From positions 81,001 through 145,000 of the forward strand of contig NZ_CP076443.1 in assembly GCF_018866345.1 (NCBI RefSeq): a stretch of DNA of 64,000 nt, read 5' to 3'. This document shows, piece by piece, positions 46,680 through 54,604 of this stretch (position 1 is its first letter; every line of letters starts with the position of its first letter). The translations under genes were made by a program, and so were the position numbers. Source of the DNA: Gemella sp. zg-570. Its GTDB lineage: Bacteria > Bacillota > Bacilli > Staphylococcales > Gemellaceae. The notes under the pieces are model-generated. The model did no database searches. It saw only the letters and a program-made list of their open reading frames with translations, and was not told the DNA's origin.

Positions 46680-46840
46680 ATAAAAAATCAAATCAAATTT
46701 ACAAGTGCTGTTCTTTCAGCTAGTTTAATTATAGCTCCCATTATGCTTGGGAAAAAATTAGAGTAGCAGGAGGAGCTTTAGCATCTTTAGGGGCAGAGAT
46801 ACTAGGAATAAAAGGAGTGTCTGATAATTGTTTCGAATAA
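46680..46840 (+). pseudogene. Cassette protein remnant with ATA for ATG and a large internal deletion
   Basis: ATA AAA AAT CAA ATC AAA TTT aligns with the ATG start of the type B copy at 14147. The signal peptide FTSAVLSASLIIAPI is still legible but meets TAG at 46764. A second frame continues with VAGGALASLGAEILGIKGVSDNCFE, which resembles the C-terminus of the protein at 52983 (LLGIKGAESGGAV...TESCFS). Dead gene. Confidence 0.6.
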
Positions 46841-47111
46841 GTGATACAATAGCATTATTCATCGTAATATTCATTGTAATATTTTTATTAATAGAAAGTA
46901 TTATATACAAAAAAAATATTTAAATTCCAGTAGAATTTTAACAAATTATTTATTGAGTAATAAAAAAGAATTAAAATATATAGCACATACTATTTATAAT
47001 TGTAAAAATGAAATAGAAAAAATAAAAAAAATTAGAAAAATTTATAATTTAGATATATTGAATGCTAAAAAAATAATAAATAAAATTTATGAAATAAAAG
47101 ACGACAAATAG
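46828..47111 (+). pseudogene. Cassette partner with a frameshift in a run of eight A's
   Basis: The first frame from TTG 46828 gives a membrane helix (TIALFIVIFIVIFLLIESIIY) and stops at 46923. The next frame continues with NSSRILTNYLLSNKKELKYIAHTIY and ends EIKDDK-stop inside the terminator. One added A in the run at 46909-46916 restores a single protein similar in layout to the 77-residue partner at 53534 (helix, then KSELNIIREYAK...KKYNLTNYYANEIIK). Confidence 0.5.
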
Positions 47112-47122
47112 TCGTCTTTTAT
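47097..47122 (+). terminator. Cassette terminator containing a partner stop codon
   Basis: GACGAC-AAATA-GTCGTC-TTTT; the 5' arm codes for DDK-stop of the frameshifted partner. Confidence 0.85.
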
Positions 47123-47198
47123 TCGTTCATTCAAAATTATTTTTATTTCATAATAATTTATCCTCATATAAAAACATCCCTAATAAAGTAGAGGAGAT

Positions 47199-47942
47199 TT
47201 AATCAAAAAAACTTTCTTGCTTAAATTTTTTAGTTTTCATTTCTTCTATTTCTAGCAAGTCTTTTTCTTGTCCGAAAATAAAGTCATCATTTTTCTTATA
47301 ATTATCACTTTTAACTTTTTTACTTAACTTGTCAAAATTTCCCTTTTTAAAATCTAGGATAGCTTCTTTGGCTAGCTTGTCAACTTCTTCATTTAGACTA
47401 ACGCCACTGTGGGCCTTAACCTTAATAAAATCAATTTCAACCTCTTGCATAATTTTTTTGGCAAAACTTGCATAATATTTTGTATAGTCAAGGTTGGCTT
47501 GCCAGTCGCCTTTAGCCCAAGCAGCTATGCCCATGTAGTCAAAGTAGATTGCTATTTTTTTAATCTTATTTTCTAGTGCATAGTTCATAACGAATTTTGC
47601 AGCTTCTAATTCTCCTGCTACATTGCGTAATTCTGCAATTTCTCTGTTGTTATTTGCTAGTTTTTTTACTATTTTATTTCCCTTATCAACAATAACAATT
47701 CCAGAGCCGTAAGTAAATGTTTCTACATCAAAACTACCGTCGATAAAGGCGTAAGTTTCATATTCATTTGTAGTATTTGGATTTTCTTTTATTTCATCTT
47801 TTAAAAAGTTTTGGGCATCTTGTAAACTAGCAAATGCTTTATATATTGCTCCCTTGTAGCCCTTAACCTGTATTTGACACTCTTCCCAAGTTTGAAAAAT
47901 TCCTGTTTTTTGTCCTTTTTTTACTGCGTAAAATTTTGCCAT
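47199..47942 (-). CDS. rnhA: Ribonuclease HI with N-terminal hybrid-binding domain
   Basis: 247 residues, RBS AGGAGG. Residues 4-48 form the RNHI N-terminal domain found in eukaryotic and some Firmicute enzymes (FYAVKKGQKTGIFQTWEECQIQVKGYKGAIYKAF). The catalytic domain keeps the four acidic residues: Asp in YAFIDGSFD, Glu in GELEAAKFVMNYAL, Asp in IAIYFDYMGIAAW, and Asp in HSGVSLNEEVDKLAKEA. It removes RNA from RNA-DNA hybrids. tmcAL lies upstream on the same strand with an 8-bp gap. Confidence 0.92.
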   Translation of the reverse strand: MAKFYAVKKGQKTGIFQTWEECQIQVKGYKGAIYKAFASLQDAQNFLKDEIKENPNTTNEYETYAFIDGSFDVETFTYGSGIVIVDKGNKIVKKLANNNREIAELRNVAGELEAAKFVMNYALENKIKKIAIYFDYMGIAAWAKGDWQANLDYTKYYASFAKKIMQEVEIDFIKVKAHSGVSLNEEVDKLAKEAILDFKKGNFDKLSKKVKSDNYKKNDDFIFGQEKDLLEIEEMKTKKFKQESFFD

Positions 47943-47949
47943 ATTCCTC

Positions 47950-49077
47950 CTAGATTAGTTCAACAATATTTTTAAAAATATCCCTATCCTTACTATATAA
48001 GTTGTAAATTCTGCTAACTCTTATGTCGTGTTCAAAAAATTCAGCATTATTTTTTTTCAATTTTTGATGGATATAAATTTCATTTTTATTATTTATTTCA
48101 CGGATTAGATAAGTTTTATCCTTTTTTACAGCCAAGGCTCTGACGTGCTTGATAGCTGATAGCATTTCTTTTTTTGTAGATTTAGTCAGGATATTAATTA
48201 ATATTCTACTAACTCTTTTTTTACTATATCTCTTAGAAGAAATTAAATTTACCAATTCTTCATAATTATTAGCAAGTAAATTGGCCTCGTATATCCTATT
48301 TTCTAAGCCCTCGGTAATATCATAAATATTTTTTAGCCCCTCTTTACCAAGACTAATTATTTCATACTTAATTAAGGAATAAAAATCTTTCTCACTTAAT
48401 TTTTTTGAAGTTGCCAGTTCTTCAAGCATATAGTTTGATAAGTAGGAATTTATAAAATCATTATCTATATTTTTTCTAATGCTTGTCGCACTTAAAAATT
48501 CTTTTTCTACTAACTTTTCTTCATTTAAAGTTTGTCCCCTGCGTTTGACTGCTATAAGTTTAATGTGGGGAGCAATTCTTTGCAAAGTTTTATAGTAGCT
48601 ATAAGCCAGAATAAAGTTGGGGCTGTCCTTAGGAATGTTGAAGAGTTGAGCCATAATTTTTGGATAGCTATAACCAAGTTTTGTTAAGTCTTTGATTTTT
48701 TTTAGGGTGCTTTCTTCCTGTTCAGCCTTATAAATATTTTCAAAAAGAGCAATATCAATTTCACTACCAAAAATCAGATGACTTATTCCACATGCGACTA
48801 GTATCTCAATACTTTTTTTTGCGAAGTCATCACTATAGGCAACACTCGCCCTGTGAGGCAAGGCTAAAACCAAATCACAAGCAGCCAAAACAGAAACTCT
48901 TGCCCTCTTATAGCCGTTAATAATAGCAACTTCTCCACGCTGGGTAAAAAATTCACTCATAACACAGATAATTTCACCAGGGTCATTATTTAATTTTAAA
49001 AAATTTTTTGCTTGGTCAATCAAAAATTCATGCCCACTATGTAAGGGGTTAAATTCTGCTATTATTCCTATTCGCAA
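47950..49077 (-). CDS. tmcAL: tRNA(Met) cytidine acetate ligase TmcAL
   Basis: 375 residues. The N-terminus GIIAEFNPLHSGHEFLIDQAK is the nucleotidyltransferase HxGH signature as in TmcAL (YlbM), followed by VMSEFFTQRGEVAIINGYKRARVSV and LSATSIRKN. In the family it acetylates C34 of elongator tRNA-Met using acetate and ATP. In other Firmicutes it has varied neighbours; here it forms an operon with rnhA. Confidence 0.9.
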   Translation of the reverse strand: MRIGIIAEFNPLHSGHEFLIDQAKNFLKLNNDPGEIICVMSEFFTQRGEVAIINGYKRARVSVLAACDLVLALPHRASVAYSDDFAKKSIEILVACGISHLIFGSEIDIALFENIYKAEQEESTLKKIKDLTKLGYSYPKIMAQLFNIPKDSPNFILAYSYYKTLQRIAPHIKLIAVKRRGQTLNEEKLVEKEFLSATSIRKNIDNDFINSYLSNYMLEELATSKKLSEKDFYSLIKYEIISLGKEGLKNIYDITEGLENRIYEANLLANNYEELVNLISSKRYSKKRVSRILINILTKSTKKEMLSAIKHVRALAVKKDKTYLIREINNKNEIYIHQKLKKNNAEFFEHDIRVSRIYNLYSKDRDIFKNIVELI

Positions 49078-49593
49078 GACATTTCTCCTAGAACTAATTA
49101 ATATTTTAATTATAGCCTAAAAAAAAATATACTACAAATAAAATTTATTTTTAAAATATTAATTTTCAAGCTAGTTATTTTTTAAAAAATAAAAAGTTCG
49201 CTTTTAATAAATCTGTAAAAAGCCTATTTTAATAGCTTTTAGAAGTTTAAAAAATTTCAATACTAAATATTATTTACAAAAAGAAATAAATTACGAACTT
49301 CAAAATAAATTTTAAGTTCATTTAAAGTTTGTATTATATATTTATCAAATAACTACTATTAGTAGTTATATTCTTCATAAACTTTCCTTTTCTATAAAAA
49401 GCGACTTAGGTCGCTTTTTATTGTATTTAGATTAAAATTATTTATAAAAAATAATAAATTTATTTCTTAATTTTTTTATCCGAATTATTAAAATTTTAAT
49501 TTAAGTTTAAAAGTAATTTTGATATTTATAAGTACTTAGTAGATTTTTAAAAATTATATTTTTTGAAAAATTTAAAATAAATTAAAAAAGTTG

Positions 49594-49622
49594 TTGACAA
49601 ATAAAAAATGATATGCTAATAT
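49594..49622 (+). promoter_or_regulatory. Promoter of the T-box leader
   Basis: TTGACA 49594-49599, 17-bp spacer ending in TGC, TAATAT 49617-49622. The gap 49082-49593 holds a small hairpin AAGCGACTTAGGTCGCTT with T-run near 49398-49420 (terminator-like) and otherwise AT-rich DNA. Confidence 0.7.
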
Positions 49623-49629
49623 ATCTACA

Positions 49630-49925
49630 AAGTTAAATATTTACCTATATTCAAATAAGTAACTTATTAGAAAGTTTAACAGAGAGTGTATGTAGCTGAA
49701 ATTACACAACTAAGAAGATTTGTGAAAATGGTTTGAATGGTATAAAAAAGTGAGTAGTAATGAACTTTTTTCGTTTTTGTGTTACGTTACAAACACGCAT
49801 TATAGATATTAATTCTAGACATAATATCCGTAGTGGCTGAGTTTCGTTATAGACGAAAAAGTAAGGTGGTACCGTGAAATTTATTTCGCCCTTATTCTCT
49901 TAGGAGAGTAAGGGCGTTTTTTTAT
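49630..49925 (+). promoter_or_regulatory. metQ leader: T-box riboswitch leader, probably methionine-specific
   Basis: The T-box sequence AAGGTGGTACCGTG lies at 49863-49876. The terminator CGCCCTTATTCTC/GAGAGTAAGGGCG with T-run follows at 49887-49922. Stem I begins near AACAGAGAGTGTATGTAGC, and the 3' side has GTGAAAATGG, in which ATG fits the specifier position. The downstream MetQ gene supports Met. Uncharged tRNA-Met would pair with the T-box and prevent termination. Confidence 0.88.
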
Positions 49926-49970
49926 ATTTAACTTAAAATAGAGTATTACTTGTGAAAGGAAATTTAAAAC

Positions 49971-50834
49971 ATGAAAAAAATATTATCATTTTTAACAGCA
50001 TTTATCCTAGCATTTGTATTAATAGGATGTTCTTCATCTAGTTCAACTTCAACAGAGGGTAAAAAAGGAATTGATGTAGAAAAATTAGACCCAAAAAACC
50101 CAGTTACAGTTAAAATAGGAGCGACAAACGTACCTCACGCAGAATTATTAGAACACGTTGCACCACAATTATTAAAAGAAGGTATTAAACTTGACATTGT
50201 AACTTACCAAGACTACTACCTACCAAACAAAAACTTACAAGACAAAGAAATAGACTTAAACTACTTCCAACACGTACCATTCTTGAATAAAGAAATTCAA
50301 GAAAAAGGTTATAAATTAGAAAATGCTGGGGCTATCCACATCGAACCTATTGGTTTATATTCTAAAAAAGTAAAATCATTATCTGAACTAAAAGATGGAG
50401 CTTTAGTATTAGTTTCTAACAACAAATCTGAATGGGGAAGAGTTTTAAAAATCTTAAAAGATAATGGTTTAGTAAAAATTAAAGATGGTGTAGATGTAAT
50501 TACAGCAACTTTTGAAGATGTAGTAGAAAATCCTAAACACTTAGTATTCAAATACGACAATGACCCTGCAATCATGGTTCAATACTACAAAAATGGCGAA
50601 GGTGATTTAGTATCTATTAACACTAACTTTGCAGTAGATGCAGGAATTAATCCAAAAGCTGCCTCAGTAGTAATAGAAAGTGGAGAAAACAACCCTTACG
50701 CTAATATTGTTGTTACTAGAGCAGGAGATAAAGACAAAATTGTTACTAAAAAAATTGTAGAAGCCCTAAAATCTGCTGATACAGTTAAATTCATAGAAGA
50801 TAAATACAAAGGTGCAGTGTTACCTGTAAAATAA
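49971..50834 (+). CDS. metQ: Methionine-binding lipoprotein MetQ
   Basis: 287 residues. Lipoprotein signal with lipobox LIGC (Cys about 20), then a Ser-rich linker. The NlpA/MetQ core shows VKIGATNVPHAELLEHVAPQL, LDIVTYQDYYLPNKNLQDKEIDLNYFQHVPFL, GLYSKKVKSL and VVTRAGDKDK. It captures methionine outside the membrane for a MetNI transporter. metN and metI are not adjacent: a terminator follows at once. Preceded by the T-box leader. Confidence 0.94.
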   Translation: MKKILSFLTAFILAFVLIGCSSSSSTSTEGKKGIDVEKLDPKNPVTVKIGATNVPHAELLEHVAPQLLKEGIKLDIVTYQDYYLPNKNLQDKEIDLNYFQHVPFLNKEIQEKGYKLENAGAIHIEPIGLYSKKVKSLSELKDGALVLVSNNKSEWGRVLKILKDNGLVKIKDGVDVITATFEDVVENPKHLVFKYDNDPAIMVQYYKNGEGDLVSINTNFAVDAGINPKAASVVIESGENNPYANIVVTRAGDKDKIVTKKIVEALKSADTVKFIEDKYKGAVLPVK

Positions 50835-50868
50835 TTAAAAATTATTGCTTTAATTCATTAAAAAATAA

Positions 50869-50903
50869 AAAAGAAACTATAAAAACTTATAGTTTCTTTT
50901 TTT
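50869..50903 (+). terminator. metQ terminator
   Basis: AAGAAACTATA/TATAGTTTCTT hairpin with TTTTTTT. Confidence 0.85.
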
Positions 50904-50961
50904 ATATTTTGAGATTTTATTAAATAAGGGAAATATTATTTTTATATACTACTAAGAAAAT

Positions 50962-51178
50962 ATTTTACCCATATTATTTTTTATTTCGTAATTATCCATA
51001 AAGCATTCAACATTACCGTTAAAGTTAAGTTTGAATTGTAAAACTCCATAATATGAAGAAGTTTCTGATAAATCTTTATTAGTTCCGAAGAAATTAAAAT
51101 ATGAGAATAATAACAAAGTATTTATAGTTTTATATTTAGTTAAATAATCTCCTGCTTGGATAGAAAATAATTTTTATT
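50962..51178 (-). pseudogene. Orphan open frame without a start codon, probable gene remnant
   Basis: On the minus strand a frame of about 72 codons reads QAGDYLTKYKTINTLLLF, then FFGTNKDLSETSSYYGVLQ and FKLNFNGNVECFMDNYEI, ending at a TAG near 50962. It begins right after an in-frame TAA and has no usable start. The amino-acid mix looks like real protein rather than noise. Family not recognised. The surrounding gap 50904-51390 is otherwise AT-rich. Confidence 0.3.
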
Positions 51179-51390
51179 TTAACTTTTATTTGACTTGTTA
51201 AATATTTTCATAATATAATTAACTTTAAATATATCTAAGATATGCATATTATGATAAATAAAAAATAAATATGTTTTGGGAAAATTGTATTTAATTAATT
51301 ATATGCCGAATACTATTTATACCATATTTTTTTTGTAGATATTTTGTTAGCATTAGATAAGATATAATTTTATAAAAGGGGTTGTTTAGT

Positions 51391-51516
51391 ATGACGATTA
51401 TATATTTAATTATCATAGGTTTATTACTAATTTTCTTATTTATTCTAAAATATGTTATGAAAATAAATGATAATATAGAGAAAATAATAAAGAAACTAGA
51501 GAAAGACGACAAATAG
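51391..51516 (+). CDS. Small membrane protein (41 aa) ending in the cassette terminator
   Basis: ATG 51391 follows AAAAGGGG. One helix (IIYLIIIGLLLIFLFILKYVM) and a charged tail with NDNIEKIIKKLEKDDK; the last three codons and stop lie in the terminator stem. It has the form and place of a partner ORF, but no secreted protein gene precedes it. It may be an orphan partner (inference). Confidence 0.5.
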   Translation: MTIIYLIIIGLLLIFLFILKYVMKINDNIEKIIKKLEKDDK

Positions 51517-51527
51517 TCGTCTTTTTT
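51502..51527 (+). terminator. Cassette terminator containing a stop codon
   Basis: GACGAC-AAATA-GTCGTC-TTTTTT. Confidence 0.85.
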
Positions 51528-51528
51528 A

Positions 51529-51745
51529 AATTTTCAAATTCAAATTTTAGTATTGAACAGAAAAAATAATAAAATTATCTTTTATAATTATACTATTTTG
51601 CAAACGCAACACTCCTTATTGTACCATATATTTTTTAAATATAATACTTGTTTTTTGACTTTTTATATGTTATAATAAGAATGCAAATAGAAGTGATCAC
51701 ACTATTTAAAATATTAAAATTTTATTAATAAGGAGGAGGATTAAA
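51529..51745 (+). promoter_or_regulatory. Type A cassette promoter block
   Basis: TTGCAAACGCAA, TTGTTT 51648-51653, 17 bp, TATAAT 51671-51676, GTGATCAC 51693-51700, RBS AAGGAGGAGG. Nearly the same as the blocks at 44564 and 45737. Confidence 0.78.
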
Positions 51746-52420
51746 ATTAATAAAAAAGTCAAAATTGCTAGTGCTATTTTAGCATCCAGCTTGCTTATCA
51801 CGCCAATATCTGCTTTAGTTAGTAATTATGATAATGTGGCTAAGGCTGAGGGAAAAGAAAATAATCAAATTAATATACAAAAACATATCGATTATATCGA
51901 TAGTCAAATTTATTTAGAAAATAATAATTTAAAAATCAATAAAGATGCTATTTTAATTTATATAAAACAAAATTGGAATGAAATAAATATAAATAATCAA
52001 TTCAAGACTCCTGAAGATTATTATCAAAATATTGAATTATCTGTATCTAATATTAATAAAAAAGTTAATTCTGGTTGGTATGAGTTTAAGGCTAATAAGG
52101 GTATAGTTGAAAAATATCAAAGTAGAGATTTAAACAACCTAGAAATTAATTTTTATTGGTGGGGAATTGAAGTGAAAATGTACGATAAAGAAACTGTACA
52201 TGATTTAGCTAATATCCTAACTAGTCTTACGTATCCTTCAGCTGCAATATCAATTTTTGCAAGTATTGCTTCTGGAGGATTGGGAATATTTTTAACTTTT
52301 GCTCCTATTAAATTAGGTTGGATCGCACATAATATAAGTATAACAGCAGAAGAAAAAGGGAATTGCAAATTAAAGACCTTCCATTGGGGAACTTGGGAAA
52401 CTAGTGGTGTTTATGAATAA
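51746..52420 (+). CDS. Secreted cassette protein with ATT at the start position
   Basis: The codon at the usual start is ATT (51746), followed by the usual AATAAAAAAGTC, so the reading frame and full signal peptide (IASAILASSLLITPISALV, AKA-E) are kept; no ATG, GTG or TTG precedes it. If ATT is used, 224 residues result. A TTG at 51791 would leave half a signal peptide. Residues about 40-125 (KHIDYIDSQIYLENN...NSGWYEFKANKGIVEKYQSR) are shared with the copies at 54883 and 56145. The C-terminus is unique: FYWWGIEVKMYDK, a hydrophobic Ala-rich stretch, then CKLKTFHWGTW. Function unknown. Confidence 0.6.
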   Translation: MNKKVKIASAILASSLLITPISALVSNYDNVAKAEGKENNQINIQKHIDYIDSQIYLENNNLKINKDAILIYIKQNWNEININNQFKTPEDYYQNIELSVSNINKKVNSGWYEFKANKGIVEKYQSRDLNNLEINFYWWGIEVKMYDKETVHDLANILTSLTYPSAAISIFASIASGGLGIFLTFAPIKLGWIAHNISITAEEKGNCKLKTFHWGTWETSGVYE

Positions 52421-52652
52421 CGCAATAGCAGGTATATTACTAGGAATATCACTTATAATTATTAATGTACTAAGAGTATTTTTCAAAAAAGAGATTAGTA
52501 AAATTAATATTTATAAAAAAATATATACTTTTCTATATATTTCTTTAATATTTATATTTCTTGTCGTATTATGGTTTATTCCATACGACAATACATGGGC
52601 AAAGATAGCATTATGCTCTGTATTTCTTGCTATTATACTTCTAAAAAAATAA
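52413..52652 (+). CDS. Cassette partner: 79-aa membrane protein
   Basis: ATG 52413 overlaps the stop region of the secreted gene (TTTATGAATAA), preferred over an upstream GTG. Three hydrophobic segments (AIAGILLGISLIIINVLRVFF, IYTFLYISLIFIFLVVLWFI, IALCSVFLAIILL) fill the protein. No family is recognised. Translational overlap ties it to the gene at 51746. Confidence 0.55.
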   Translation: MNNAIAGILLGISLIIINVLRVFFKKEISKINIYKKIYTFLYISLIFIFLVVLWFIPYDNTWAKIALCSVFLAIILLKK

Positions 52653-52722
52653 TAAAAATTTCTTTTTAATGTATTTAATATTTAACTTATTATAAATATA
52701 AGAAAAATACATAAAGCTAATA

Positions 52723-52750
52723 AAAAAGACGACAAATAGTCGTCTTTTTT
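52723..52750 (+). terminator. Cassette terminator
   Basis: GACGAC-AAATA-GTCGTC-TTTTTT, about 70 bp after the partner stop. Confidence 0.85.
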
Positions 52751-52751
52751 A

Positions 52752-52982
52752 AATTTTCAAATTCAAATTTTAGTATTGAACAGAAAAAATAATAAAATTA
52801 TCTTTTATAATTATACTATTTTGAAAAGGTAACCCTTCTTATTATAATATATATTCCTTTGATATAATACTTGTTTTTTGTCTTTTTATATGCTATAATA
52901 AAAATACAAATAGAAGTGATCACACTATTTATTATAGGAAATTTATCCTATTTTTGTTTATTCATAAAGGAGGTAAATCATT
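52752..52982 (+). promoter_or_regulatory. Type A cassette promoter block, variant leader
   Basis: Extended -10 TGCTATAAT (52894-52899) and GTGATCAC (52917-52924) are kept, but TTGCAAACGCAA has become TTGAAAAGGTAA. The leader carries a hairpin ATAGGA-AATTTA-TCCTAT and RBS AAAGGAGG. The same leader occurs before 56145. Confidence 0.72.
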
Positions 52983-53528
52983 ATGAATAAGAAATTCAAA
53001 TTTACTAGTGCTATTTTAGCATCTAGCTTGCTTATCACACCAATCTCTGCTTTAGTTAGTAATTATGATAATGAGGCTAAGGCTGAGAATTTCAAAAAGA
53101 AAAATATTAAGTTATCTGAAGAAGATATAAGATATTTAGAAACATTTTTTAATCAAATAGAAAAAATACCAGAAGATTTATTACTTAATGGAAATAGTAA
53201 AGAAATAAAAAATTATCTAATAAAAAATAAAATACCTTTAAACATCTATAATGATAATATAGGAGAAACAAAAGATAGTATATTTATAATACAACCTAGA
53301 GGATTTTGGGGGTGTGTGGGTTCATTAGGTACTTTGATAGTTAGTACAGCTGTACCTGCAGCAAAAATTTTAAAAATTAAAAAATATGTAAAACACCTTG
53401 GAGGTGTTACAGATGCTGTAAGGTATTTATTAGGGATAAAAGGAGCAGAATCTGGAGGAGCTGTTTTAAAAAGTTTAATATTAGAATTAAGCGGAATTGC
53501 TTCTGTTACAGAATCTTGTTTTAGCTAA
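52983..53528 (+). CDS. Secreted cassette protein with Cys-flanked C-terminus
   Basis: 181 residues, ATG 52983. Signal peptide FTSAILASSLLITPISALV with cleavage near AKA-E. A charged middle (KKNIKLSEEDIRYLETFFNQIEK) differs from the other copies. The C-terminus (about 108-181) is Gly/Ala-rich with Cys at WGCVGSLGTLIVSTAVP and again in the final TESCFS. The dead copy at 46680 ends in a related sequence. An intact cassette with a 77-residue partner. Function unknown. Confidence 0.68.
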   Translation: MNKKFKFTSAILASSLLITPISALVSNYDNEAKAENFKKKNIKLSEEDIRYLETFFNQIEKIPEDLLLNGNSKEIKNYLIKNKIPLNIYNDNIGETKDSIFIIQPRGFWGCVGSLGTLIVSTAVPAAKILKIKKYVKHLGGVTDAVRYLLGIKGAESGGAVLKSLILELSGIASVTESCFS

Positions 53529-53533
53529 ATAAA

Positions 53534-53767
53534 ATGATAAAGACAGTAATAATAATAATATTAATGTTAATGTCGATATTAACAGGTTATGAATTAAAAA
53601 AAATGCAAGTAAGTATATTTAATTTAATTATTTATAATAAAAGTGAATTAAATATAATAAGAGAATATGCAAAAACACATCCCAAAAAAGAAACAATAAA
53701 GTTTATAAAGAAAAAATATAATCTAACTAATTATTATGCAAATGAAATAATAAAAATGTATTTTTAA
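53534..53767 (+). CDS. Cassette partner: 77-aa protein with one membrane helix
   Basis: ATG 53534, five bases after the stop of the secreted gene. One N-terminal helix (TVIIIILMLMSILTGYEL), then a basic, helical cytoplasmic-type region with KSELNIIREYAKTHPKKETIKFIKKKYNLTNYYANEIIK. A similar plan is legible in the frameshifted partner at 46828-47111, so this is a recurrent partner type paired with related C-termini. No known family. Confidence 0.55.
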   Translation: MIKTVIIIILMLMSILTGYELKKMQVSIFNLIIYNKSELNIIREYAKTHPKKETIKFIKKKYNLTNYYANEIIKMYF

Positions 53768-53845
53768 TAAAAGAAAATTATATATATATATATTTAAATG
53801 ATACTATTTCCTACTTTATTAACAATTTAGTTTACATAAAAAATA

Positions 53846-53874
53846 AAAAAAGACGACAAATAGTCGTCTTTTTT
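53846..53874 (+). terminator. Cassette terminator
   Basis: AAAAAA-GACGAC-AAATA-GTCGTC-TTTTTT. Confidence 0.85.
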
Positions 53875-53875
53875 A

Positions 53876-54052
53876 AATTTTCAAATTAAAATTTTACTAC
53901 TAAAAAAATAATGTTATTATTTTTTATAATTATACTATTTTGCAAACGCAACCCTCCTTATTCTGCCATGTATTTTTTTAAATATAATACTTGTTTTTTG
54001 TCTTTTTATATGTTATAATAAAAATGTAAATAGAAGTGATCACAATATTTCA
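53876..54052 (+). promoter_or_regulatory. Type A cassette promoter block, leader truncated
   Basis: TTGCAAACGCAA, extended -10 (TATAAT 54014-54019) and GTGATCAC (54037-54044) are intact, but the RBS and start codon are missing (see the deletion described for 54053). Confidence 0.72.
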
Positions 54053-54604
54053 AAATTAAAATTTGCTAGTGCAGTGTTAGCATCTAGCTTAATTATCACA
54101 CCAATCTCTGCTTTAGTTAGTAATTATGATAATCTGGCTAAGGCTGAGGAACAACAAATTAAAATATCTAATAAAGATATAGAGGAAGCGTTAATAATTA
54201 AAGATTATATTAAGTTACAAAAGAAAAGAGGTATATATAGATTTCAATTTACTAATGATCCATCTCTTAACCAAAGACTTAAAGAAATAAATAGCCCATT
54301 AAACGATATAATTATAAGTCAATATATATCTAATTTAAACGATCATTTTATAAAAGAAAATGGGAATGGTCCTTTAACTAATGCTATAAAAGAGATTAGA
54401 AAAAATTCAAAATCAGATAATATAATTAGTATGAATACATACTTCAGGGCTTCAGATTGTTCTTTGGCATTTTTCGGATTGAGTACATACGTAGGAGGAT
54501 TATATACAGTTGTTGGAATAATGGCGGCGTCAACTCCTGTAGGGCTTATAGGATTTGGTCTTACAACTGCTATCAGTGCTATAGGTACTGCTTATTGTGG
54601 ATAA
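54053..54604 (+). pseudogene. Cassette protein that lost its RBS and start codon
   Basis: The codons from AAA TTA AAA TTT match residues 4 onward of the copy at 12439-13002. Against that copy, 45 bp between two AAAATTAAAATTT repeats are gone, including the RBS and ATG. The remaining frame is open: signal peptide, a middle identical to 12439 over more than 70 residues, and a different hydrophobic C-terminus (SLAFFGLSTYVGGLYTVVGIMA) bracketed by Cys (SDC and AYCG). It can be opened from GTG 54074 only without the signal's basic start and with no RBS. Probably silent. Confidence 0.7.

Noticed and set aside
51291..51512. 73-codon minus-strand ORF
   Set aside because: Antisense to the 41-aa partner-like gene, which has an RBS and the cassette terminator.
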